The notes beneath the pieces were generated by a model, which was given only the letters and a program-made list of their open reading frames with translations, ran no database searches and was not told where the DNA came from. A DNA stretch of 64,000 nt. It comes from Chitinophagaceae bacterium UBA1946 (GTDB lineage: Bacteria; Bacteroidota; Bacteroidia; Chitinophagales; Chitinophagaceae). Position numbers and translations under genes: made by a program. The stretch lies in the NCBI GenBank assembly GCA_002336815.1, contig DDEU01000009.1, positions 28,190 through 92,189 of the forward strand. Direction: 5' to 3'. Of this stretch, positions 18,101 through 24,705 are shown piece after piece. Positions within the stretch are counted from its first letter, which is position 1; each line of letters begins with the position of its first letter.

Positions 18101-18524
18101 AGCCGCCACCGGCATCTGTTGCATTGGGGTAACGGCCTATCTGTTGTGGTCTGCCGTTAAGGCTCACCATGTTAAGATTTGCTTTTGCATTTACAGCAGC
18201 TTTATAAATACCAGAGCTTACTAACGTCCACGATGAAACGCTTACAAATCCTGTTATCAACGGTCTTGCCCCGGCACCATAAGCGGAAAAATTGAGATTA
18301 TTCCTGTTAACTGTAATGGCACCAAAAAACACATCCCCTCTTTTTAAAAGGATACTGTCGTTGGCAGCAAAAGTGAATGCACTTACTTTAGAGAGTGTTT
18401 TCCATGGAGTAGCAGTTGATGTTCCATTGTTGGCATCATTGCCTGTGGCAGAAACATAATAATTTGTTGCGTTTGCGGTGCCTGCAAGTGCAACCAGGCT
18501 TAGGATCAATGAGAGTCTTTTCAT
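15198..18524 (-). CDS. T9SS parallel beta-helix protein with PKD-like domain
   Basis: 1108 residues. Signal peptide (MKRLSLILSLVALAGTANA), then YYVSATGNDANNGTSTATPW opening a right-handed parallel beta-helix (about 20-600). The jelly-roll, carbohydrate-binding-like domain (about 640-790, ending TTYIDDVEFYEVNA) is next. Then come a PKD/REJ-like Ig fold (ANAGADKVVYLPSDSVVLTG), a second Ig-like module common in T9SS cargo (VNWTTSSEISSQEYIVERK) and a C-terminal sorting domain (about 1030-1108). Its N-terminal two thirds are clearly paralogous to the protein at 3788-8314: both share RPQQIGRYPNA-type and FGSNAPxGY segments and the order of helix plus jelly-roll. It lacks SprB repeats. The role at the cell surface is probably glycan binding or processing, which is inference. 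Confidence 0.85.
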   Translation of the reverse strand: MKRLSLILSLVALAGTANATNYYVSATGNDANNGTSTATPWKTLSKVSAFTFAANDSILLKRGDVFFGAITVNRNNLNFSAYGAGARPLITGFVSVSSWTLVSSGIYKAAVNAKANLNMVSLNGRPQQIGRYPNATDAGGGFLNFEAATATSITDNEMTAAVNWTGAELIIRKNGWKLDRCIITSQAGGTFNYRTGTKANGGGAGASAAAKLGFGYFIQDDIRTLDQMGEWFFDSTAKMLNMYFGSNAPAGYTVKVSTIDTLLNINNRSYVSVSEIDFEGAGMSGVYSYFGGYITVKNCDFTNIGSRAIHASGTNDLLVDGVRVFNCLSNSIQAICNSTTNVTVRNCLVRNNGQIAGMGSFYDDSDYKGIYVGVTSNCTIQNNVVDSAGAAGIQFNGSAVLVEKNYVNYFCNITHDNGGIYTYAAGTDALPGATYTNRIVRNNIIGNGVGAPNGTNSPSPFVAGIYLDGRSMNVLVSGNTVFNSTKNGIHCNNPASVTIRDNTFFNNIQDISFTRWAWGSISNLNIKKNISFPYNESQRNIYYTNGGLNSPSTTTIQDNVRSLGSIDSNYYNTFTDGGIQFEMYDTDGGPLLQTSPYSLDGWRSLSTFDARSKRPAQKIQPYTIVNTIGTNAFTNSQFTSNVTGLTLFGASTTVSFDNTSKITGAGSLRMDFAAPLANRYSLIHSPVGGVSSAKRYMLRFKTLGTTPNGIVRAYIRKTATPFNNLVPTQMKSFGTSKATQEFLFDAPITDAGASLVIEIEQNSGTTYIDDVEFYEVNATINTIASQVRFEYNATGSAKTVTLDAKYIGVDSTVYNGTITLPAFTSQVLVKAGPIDSLPLANAGADKVVYLPSDSVVLTGTGTGSVITTYTWAKIAGPASFTIANTSAASTKVTGLILGVYKFELRVTDNKGHSSKDTITVTVSSVLPVRLVRFAAAKNNNRVDVNWTTSSEISSQEYIVERKINGKEFESIGRVASGNDANRENNYRLTDNNPAAGINYYRLKMVDRDGSFSYSNIVSVQFQPSNQSFTTGDISLSSGLIKLTVSSSKQQLLNIVAVDAAGRVVFKKQVHVNPGTNTVMNSIAAVNKGVYYIKMFTEEDEATRTVLSE

Positions 18525-19300
18525 AGACTTTGGATTTGGGTTTTCTCAGGATTCGTTTTCAATTTCAGGGCAAAGGATTGCCGGTACGAAATAAATTTCG
18601 TTTAAATCAATGCCATACGATGGCATCAACCATATTACTATGGCAGGCTGCAATTCAGCACTGTGGCCGTTTCAGCCTTACACGTGTCCGCTATCTTTTT
18701 TGAAGAGCAACAAACTGTTTATTAATTGCCGTGGTTGCAGCAAACTGAATGTTGTGTTGTGTGGATGGTGTTTTCATAGTTTTCAAAATTTAATAAAGTA
18801 CGGTAATCTTCTTTACTATCTTATTTGATAAACCTCAAAAGTACTGTTGAAAGAATGGAGCGTAGTTGCTACGGTTTCGTTTCAAAGGGATTTGGGCTTA
18901 CGGATTAATTCAATTTTCGGGTTCTTAAAGTTTAGCCAAAATTATGCCAAACATTAAAATTCGTTTTAACCTTTTAAACTTTCCGGAAATTTTATTATGA
19001 AACATGAAAACGCCTGTAGTGAAGCATCACAGGCATAAAAAGATTGCTGCATGCTGCAGCACTTAGGTAGTGTAGTTTTCATAGTCCAATATAAAGTACG
19101 GTAGTAAGGTATCCAGGGAATGGTCATAACCTGATTCACCTGGCGGATACTGTTTTAAACTGTAAAGACGGGTTATTATTGTAAAAGAAACATTGTTTTT
19201 TTTTAAATTGGGTACTTGTTCGGTCGATTATTGGTACAAATACGATTACCCCTTTCGTAATTTTACATACACTGTAAATAAGCTCAATATTACAATGATA
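18525..19300. other. long intergenic region
   Basis: 776 bases between the beta-helix start and the thrC stop, AT-rich, with no gene I can support; a 72-codon plus-strand frame at 18610-18828 has no family features. There is a modest hairpin GCCTGT/ACAGGC at 19012-19034, followed by GCTGCATGCTGCAGC-like dyads. No tRNA or riboswitch was recognised. The minus-strand promoter of the beta-helix gene must be near 18530-18600 but I could not find a good TAnnTTTG. Confidence 0.5.
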
Positions 19301-20617
19301 TTATACCATTGAATAGAGATAATTTTTTAATAGATCACTGCTGGCTTCCAGTTGTGTACTTTTCTTCACTGCATTGATCTGTTCCTGCACGGAAGGCGGC
19401 AGTTCCACTTTTTCGCCTGTTACAGGTTCCACTACATCATAAAATTTTACCGGGTGTGCCGTTTCAAGAACGATACCGTTTTGCCCGGGATGGGCTTCCA
19501 GGTAACGTTGCAGGGCGAGGTAGCCGACCGCTCCATGCGGATCAAGCAGGTAGTGGAATTGCTGGTACACCGCCTTTAGCGTTGCCCTTGTTTCCTCATC
19601 GCTGATGCTGCAACTGCTTAATACTTTCTCGAGGCTTACAAACTGGTTGTCGAAAATTTCGAGTATGCGTACAAAGTTGCTGGGGTTACCAACGTCCATG
19701 GCATTGGAAATGGTGGCAACGGCTTCCCGGGGTTTGTACTGTTGCGTTTGCATGAATGCAGGAACTACATCGTTCGCATTGCAGGCCGCAATAAAGTGCT
19801 GCACCGGAAGTCCTGATACATGGGCCAATATGCCGGCGCAAATATTTCCAAAATTGCCGCTCGGTACTGATATTACAGGCAGGTCACCATTGATACCCGG
19901 AGACGATTGGAGCCATTGCTGGTAAGCGAAGAAATAATAGAACTGCTGCGGCAGCCATCTTGCCACATTGATGGAATTGGCAGAAGTGAGAAATAACTGT
20001 TTGTTCAATGCTTCATCGGTAAAGGCTTCCTTTACCATGCGCTGGCAATCATCAAACGTACCGTTCACTTCCAGTGCATGTATGTTTTTGCCGAGTGTGG
20101 TAAGTTGTTTTTCCTGTACTGAACTTACTTTTCCTGAAGGATACAGAATTACCACATCCACTCCTTCTACATCATAAAAACCGTTGGCCACTGCACCGCC
20201 GGTATCGCCGGAAGTTGCCACCAGCACTGTTACTTTACGATCCTGGCCTTTTACAAAATAACCAAGACAACGGCTCATGAATCTTGCACCGGTATCCTTA
20301 AAAGCCAATGTAGGTCCATGATACAGTTCCAGCGATGAAATAGCATCGGTTACCGGTACCAGGGGAATATCAAAATTTACCGTTTCTGCAACGATCCTTC
20401 TTAGCTCATTTTCAGGAATCGTATCCCCAACATACGGCGCAATCACCTGGTAAGCGATCTCTTCTTTTGAATATCGATTGATATTGGCAATAAGGTCAGC
20501 AGGTAAAGCGGGTATCCGTTCAGGAAAGTACAGGCCTTTATCCGGCGCCTGTCCACGGATGGTTGCTTCCTTAAAATCTACCAGCGGAGCATTATGATTG
20601 GTGCTGTAATATTTCAT
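19301..20617 (-). CDS. thrC: threonine synthase
   Basis: 438 residues; converts O-phosphohomoserine to threonine with PLP, the last step of threonine synthesis. The PLP lysine is Lys107 in LAFKDTGARFMSR. VLVATSGDTGGAVANGFYDV is the phosphate-binding segment, and ANSINVARWLPQ and VPSGNFGNICAG are typical of the family. The N-terminus (MKYYSTNHNAPLVDFKEA) is complete. It is third in the thrA-thrB-thrC operon, 164 bases after thrB; that gap holds a heptanucleotide repeat tract. Regulation probably comes from the leader peptide upstream of thrA. Confidence 0.95.
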   Translation of the reverse strand: MKYYSTNHNAPLVDFKEATIRGQAPDKGLYFPERIPALPADLIANINRYSKEEIAYQVIAPYVGDTIPENELRRIVAETVNFDIPLVPVTDAISSLELYHGPTLAFKDTGARFMSRCLGYFVKGQDRKVTVLVATSGDTGGAVANGFYDVEGVDVVILYPSGKVSSVQEKQLTTLGKNIHALEVNGTFDDCQRMVKEAFTDEALNKQLFLTSANSINVARWLPQQFYYFFAYQQWLQSSPGINGDLPVISVPSGNFGNICAGILAHVSGLPVQHFIAACNANDVVPAFMQTQQYKPREAVATISNAMDVGNPSNFVRILEIFDNQFVSLEKVLSSCSISDEETRATLKAVYQQFHYLLDPHGAVGYLALQRYLEAHPGQNGIVLETAHPVKFYDVVEPVTGEKVELPPSVQEQINAVKKSTQLEASSDLLKNYLYSMV

Positions 20618-20716
20618 TTTTTATTTCACGAATTTTTCGAAGTACACGATGTTTTAATGTCACTAATTTTTCGAATTACACTAATTACACGAATTATTCC
20701 TACCAATACTTATTTC

Positions 20717-20772
20717 ACTTATCACTTACTACTTACTACTTACTACTTAATACTTACGACTCACTACTCACT
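20717..20772. repeat. heptanucleotide tandem repeat between thrB and thrC
   Basis: Eight consecutive 7-base units on the plus strand: ACTTATC, ACTTACT three times, ACTTAAT, ACTTACG, then ACTCACT twice, ending ten bases before the thrB stop codon (thrB is on the minus strand). The same family of heptads occurs at 35585-35652. There are no unique spacers, so it is not a CRISPR array. Confidence 0.85.
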
Positions 20773-20781
20773 AATTGCTTC

Positions 20782-21720
20782 TCATTCCTCCAACACTTTC
20801 ACCCCTTCCATATTAATGGTCGTTACATAAGAATGATAATCCAGCCCTATCTTTTCATACACATCATTCATTGCTGTTTGTACCGCATCAGCGGTTGTTT
20901 TATCCCTGCTCAGCATGAACAATGATGGTCCTGAGCCGGAGATGCCACCACCCAATGCGCCGGCATCTTTGCTTCTCTTTTTCACCTCATCAAAGCCGGG
21001 GATCAAAATACTTCTCACCGGCTCAATGATCACATCTTCCAGCGAACGGCCAATCAGATCCAAATCATTGCTCATGAAACCAGCTACCAGTCCTGCAATA
21101 TTGCCCCATTGTTTAATGGCGTCTTTCAGCAGCACCTCTTTACGCAATATTTGCCTGGCATCTTTTGTTTTGACTTCAATCTGGGGATGTACTACTGTTA
21201 CAAACAGAGAAGGCGCTGGTATGGCCACAATGTCTAATGGAAAAATGCTCCTGATGAGTGTAACCCCGCCATAAATGCAGGGTGCAATATTATCAGCATG
21301 TTTTACTCCTGTGGCTACCTTTTCACCAAACATCGCAAAGCGAACAAGGTCTTCGTTACTGTAAATATTACCCAGCAAATGATTGGCCGCCACCACGGCG
21401 CCTGCAGCACTGGCGGCACTTGAGCCGATACCACTACCGGGTTTTATTTTTTTATGAATGGTTACTTCAAACCCGGTATCGCCATCCAGCTCATTGATCA
21501 TTTCAATCAATGGCGCACCGGCGGTGTTTTGAGCAGGATCGCTGGGAAGCGGATAGCCGTCGGCGCTATGAATGATGACCTTCTTTTCATCCAGCAGTTT
21601 TACCTCCATCAGGTCATTCGGTTCATTGAGGCACAAACCAAGTATATCAAAGCCACAAACAAGGTTTGCGACTGTACCGGGTGCATGTACTTTTATGACA
21701 TCATTCGTTTTATATTTCAT
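20782..21720 (-). CDS. thrB: homoserine kinase
   Basis: 312 residues of the GHMP kinase superfamily; phosphorylates homoserine with ATP. The N-terminal substrate domain has APGTVANLVCGFDILGLCL. The phosphate-binding glycine loop is KPGSGIGSSAASAAGAVVAA (PxxxGxGSSAA), and the C-terminal GHMP motif is ALGGGISGSGPSLFML. It sits between thrA and thrC in the same direction. A palindromic extragenic repeat lies in the 217-base gap before it, which might alter transcript processing between thrA and thrB. Confidence 0.95.
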   Translation of the reverse strand: MKYKTNDVIKVHAPGTVANLVCGFDILGLCLNEPNDLMEVKLLDEKKVIIHSADGYPLPSDPAQNTAGAPLIEMINELDGDTGFEVTIHKKIKPGSGIGSSAASAAGAVVAANHLLGNIYSNEDLVRFAMFGEKVATGVKHADNIAPCIYGGVTLIRSIFPLDIVAIPAPSLFVTVVHPQIEVKTKDARQILRKEVLLKDAIKQWGNIAGLVAGFMSNDLDLIGRSLEDVIIEPVRSILIPGFDEVKKRSKDAGALGGGISGSGPSLFMLSRDKTTADAVQTAMNDVYEKIGLDYHSYVTTINMEGVKVLEE

Positions 21721-21798
21721 CTGCTGTGTTTAAGATATAAGCGAAGTTCGTACAAGATGTTTAAAAAGCAACTTAGAATGAACCACTGTAAGGGTTTT

Positions 21799-21856
21799 CA
21801 ACCGCTGACCGGGTTTTCAAAACCCTGGCGGTGGCTTTAAGCCCCGTCAGCGGTTG
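21799..21856. repeat. palindromic extragenic repeat between thrA and thrB
   Basis: Outer inverted arms CAACCGCTGAC (21799-21809) and GTCAGCGGTTG (21846-21856) enclose a second perfect dyad GGGTTTTCAAAACCC (21811-21825) and a GGCGGTGGCTTTAAGCCCC segment. It is a REP-like composite with the same build as, but a different sequence from, the element at 1683-1807. Confidence 0.65.
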
Positions 21857-21937
21857 AACATTATTATTAGCGTCTGTTGCCATATTCATACTATTAAAAA
21901 CTAAAGATTCTCATGAAGCCGCTTTAGGGATGTTGGC

Positions 21938-24397
21938 TTACACCCTTGATGCCCTGATAATATCTGCAAATACGCCCGATGCCGTTACATCAGCGCCTGC
22001 GCCTGCACCCTTTACCACCAGCGGCTGTTCGGTATAGCGGTCTGTATAAAATAAAACGATATTGTCTTTTCCATACAGGTGATAAAAATCATGCTGCGGA
22101 TTGATGTGCTGTAATCCAACAGCAGCCTTGCCTGCGCCCTCGCCGGCCGACTCGTAACTGGCAACAAATTTCAACTTGTTGCCTGCGGCAGCGGCCTCAT
22201 CATACAGCTTTTTAAAATGTGCTTCATGTTTTTCCATGGAGCGGTAAAAATCTTCTACCGTACCTTCCATACATTCAGCAGGCATAAAACTATTGTTGCT
22301 GATATCATCCATTTCAAACTGTTCGCCCGCTTCCCTCGACAATATCATGATCTTACGCATTACGTCTTTACCACTCAGGTCGAGGCGTGGATCCGGTTCT
22401 GTATATCCTTCCTCCTGCGCCTGTTTTACAACCGATGCAAAAGATTTTTTCCCATCATAATTATTGAACACAAAATTGAGTGTGCCACTCAGTACGGCCT
22501 GCATTCTTCTTATTTTATCACCGCTACGCAACAGGTCGTTCAAGGTAGAAATGATGGGCAGACTTGCGCCCACATTTGTTTCAAATAAAAACCTGGCATT
22601 GAACTCTCCTGAAAGATTCTTCAGCTTTTTATAATACTCATAAGAAGAGGAACAGGCCACTTTGTTACAGGCAACTACAGAAATACTTTTCTCCAGTAAA
22701 TGCCCGTAGGTTGCGGCTACCGATTCATTGGCAGTTACATCTGCAAAAACAGTATTGCGTAAATTCTTTGACCGCACCGCTTCAATAAATTGATCCATAT
22801 CCATGGCGGCGCCGCCATTCAGCGCATCATTCCAGTTATGGAGATCAATGCCCTGGTCGGCCAGCAACATTTTTTTACTGTTGGCCAGTCCTACTACATT
22901 TAATTTAAGGCGCATGTTCTGCAGCAAATAGTCCTGCTGCTTTTTCACCTGCTCCATCAGCTTGCCGCCTACATTACCTACGCCTGCAATAAAAACATTC
23001 ACTTCCTTGTAGATGGTTTCAAAAAATTCTTCATGCAGTACATTGATCGCTTTTTTTACATCGTGAACAGAGATCACCGCAGTGATATTTCTTTCGGAGG
23101 AGCCCTGTGCAATGGCACGGATGTTTACACCATTGCGCCCCAGCGTACCAAACATCTTACCGCTGATACCGGTATGACTTTTCATATTATCGCCCACCAG
23201 TGCCAGTACCGACAATTCTTTTTCTACGATGATGGGATCAACTTTTTTTGTTTCAATTTCATAGGCAAAGGCATCATCAATTGCCTTTTTGGCATCATCA
23301 GCCAGCACCGCATCAATGCCCACGCAGATGGAATGCTCAGAAGAGCCCTGTGTGATCAGGATCACGTTGATCTGTTTGGCGGCAAGTGCCTCAAATAATC
23401 TTTTTGAAAAACCCGGTATGCCTACCATTCCACTGCCTTCGAGGCTCAGCAAGGCAATATTGTTGATGCTTGATATTCCGCGGATACTGTTGCCATTATC
23501 AGTTGAATCTTTTTGTATCACCGTACCGTAATCACCCGGTGCAAAAGTGTTCTTTATCCAGGTAGGGATACCCTTGCTTCTCACAGGCTGTATCGTTGGC
23601 GGGTAAATTACTTTTGCGCCAAAGTGAGAAAGTTCCATCGCTTCCTGGTAAGATATCTGTGGAATGATCCGCACATTGGATACCAGCCTCGGATCGGCCG
23701 TCATCATACCCGAAACATCGGTCCATATCTCCAGCAACTCCGCATTCAATCCTGCAGCGAGTATAGCACCTGTATAATCGGAGCCGCCCCTGCCCAGTGT
23801 AGTATTGATGCCATTGCTGTCGCTGGCGATAAACCCGGGCATCATGTATAAGGTAGCGTCGCTGGCAGAAAAATAATCATTGATCTTTTTATTGGTCACC
23901 GCAAAATCAACTGCGGCAGCACCAAAGTTTGAATTGGTGATGATCAGCATTCTCGAATCTACCCATTCGCATTCACCAACTTCTGCCTTTAATTTGGCAG
24001 CAATGATCTGCGAGGATAATAATTCCCCATAACTCACCACCCTGTCTTTTGTTCTTTCAGATAATTCACGGAGCAGGAAAATACCATTGCAGATATCTTC
24101 AATTTCATTGCACATGGTTTTAACATGACTGAGGATGCTGCTCTGCAGTGTAATGGGTATTAGTTCTTTTATGGTTTGCAGGTGGCGCTGTTCTGCTTCC
24201 TGCAGTTTCTCTTTGTATGTTTCGTCATTCTCTGATGCCAGTTTGCAGCATTGCAGCAGCAGATCAGTGATGCCTCCCAGTGCTGAAACAATTACTACCG
24301 TGCGGTCTGTTTTTATTTTATCTTTTACAATGGATACTACCTTGCTGATGTTCTCTACATTTTTAACTGAACTTCCGCCAAACTTTAAAACCTGCAT
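21938..24397 (-). CDS. thrA: bifunctional aspartokinase / homoserine dehydrogenase
   Basis: 819 residues from the ATG at 24397. This start gives the standard aspartokinase opening MQVLKFGGSSVKNVENI; the frame can be read back to a TTG at 24520, but that stretch overlaps the leader region and has no homology. Aspartokinase domain about 1-290 (KFGGSSV, TLGRGGSDYTGAILA), two ACT-type regulatory modules about 310-460 (LEGSGMVGIPGFSKRLF, VGDNMKSHTGISGKMFGTLG), and homoserine dehydrogenase about 470-815 (FIAGVGNVGGKLM, ETNVGASLPIISTLNDLL, LSGTLNFVFN, EPDPRLDLSGKDVMRK). It catalyses the first and third steps from aspartate. Feedback inhibition by threonine is typical of the family. The leader peptide CDS ends 82 bases upstream. 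Confidence 0.95.
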   Translation of the reverse strand: MQVLKFGGSSVKNVENISKVVSIVKDKIKTDRTVVIVSALGGITDLLLQCCKLASENDETYKEKLQEAEQRHLQTIKELIPITLQSSILSHVKTMCNEIEDICNGIFLLRELSERTKDRVVSYGELLSSQIIAAKLKAEVGECEWVDSRMLIITNSNFGAAAVDFAVTNKKINDYFSASDATLYMMPGFIASDSNGINTTLGRGGSDYTGAILAAGLNAELLEIWTDVSGMMTADPRLVSNVRIIPQISYQEAMELSHFGAKVIYPPTIQPVRSKGIPTWIKNTFAPGDYGTVIQKDSTDNGNSIRGISSINNIALLSLEGSGMVGIPGFSKRLFEALAAKQINVILITQGSSEHSICVGIDAVLADDAKKAIDDAFAYEIETKKVDPIIVEKELSVLALVGDNMKSHTGISGKMFGTLGRNGVNIRAIAQGSSERNITAVISVHDVKKAINVLHEEFFETIYKEVNVFIAGVGNVGGKLMEQVKKQQDYLLQNMRLKLNVVGLANSKKMLLADQGIDLHNWNDALNGGAAMDMDQFIEAVRSKNLRNTVFADVTANESVAATYGHLLEKSISVVACNKVACSSSYEYYKKLKNLSGEFNARFLFETNVGASLPIISTLNDLLRSGDKIRRMQAVLSGTLNFVFNNYDGKKSFASVVKQAQEEGYTEPDPRLDLSGKDVMRKIMILSREAGEQFEMDDISNNSFMPAECMEGTVEDFYRSMEKHEAHFKKLYDEAAAAGNKLKFVASYESAGEGAGKAAVGLQHINPQHDFYHLYGKDNIVLFYTDRYTEQPLVVKGAGAGADVTASGVFADIIRASRV

Positions 24398-24453
24398 GAT
24401 TGATTGATTTGTTATATTAATATTGGTTTGTGATATGATAAAGCAATAAGCCC

Positions 24454-24490
24454 AAAGGTAATATGTAAATGTGCAACCCTTAACGGGTTG
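24454..24490 (-). promoter_or_regulatory. thr leader hairpins, probable attenuator
   Basis: On the minus strand, CAACCC-GTTAA-GGGTTG (24490-24474) forms a perfect 6-bp hairpin whose loop contains the leader stop codon. An alternative hairpin pairs AAGGGT (24481-24476) with ACCTTT (24459-24454) and shares bases with the first, so the two are mutually exclusive. There is no long T run after either, so the switch may act on translation or on an atypical terminator. Mechanism is inference. Confidence 0.5.
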
Positions 24491-24527
24491 TAATGGTAGT
24501 AATGATAGTGGTAGCAGCAACGGGCAT
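24480..24527 (-). CDS. thrL: threonine operon leader peptide
   Basis: ATG to TAA, 15 residues: MPVAATTIITTITTR. Six of 15 residues are Thr and three are Ile, packed together just before the stop, exactly as expected for a ribosome-mediated attenuation leader (compare E. coli thrL). It lies 82 bases before the thrA ATG on the same strand. The stop codon falls inside a hairpin loop, with a competing hairpin just downstream. Low charged Thr-tRNA or Ile-tRNA would stall the ribosome on this run and should raise thrABC expression. Family knowledge supports the role; nucleotide-level attenuation is inferred. Confidence 0.8.
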   Translation of the reverse strand: MPVAATTIITTITTR

Positions 24528-24705
24528 TGCAGTAAATGATCGGTATGAATAAATAACAGGTTTCACTTGTACCACTTTTTTTGAGATGGCTAAATTAGCA
24601 AATTAATTTAAAACCGGCGGCATTCACCTTAAATTAATTAAACTATTTTGTATTTTCGTTTGATTGCTGCCAACAGTATCACCGTTTTATTAAAAAATTT
24701 TAAAG

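Noticed and set aside
2084..18524. Complete capsule or exopolysaccharide locus
   Set aside because: Only one sugar transferase is present and no flippase, polymerase, export or other glycosyltransferase genes are seen, so the polymer itself must be made elsewhere.
20717..20772. CRISPR-like short repeat array
   Set aside because: Units are 7 bases with no spacers and no cas genes nearby; this is a tandem heptanucleotide tract.
24398..24520. 41-residue N-terminal extension of thrA from a TTG
   Set aside because: The extension is hydrophobic, overlaps the leader peptide in another frame and precedes the standard aspartokinase opening MQVLKFGGSS at 24397.
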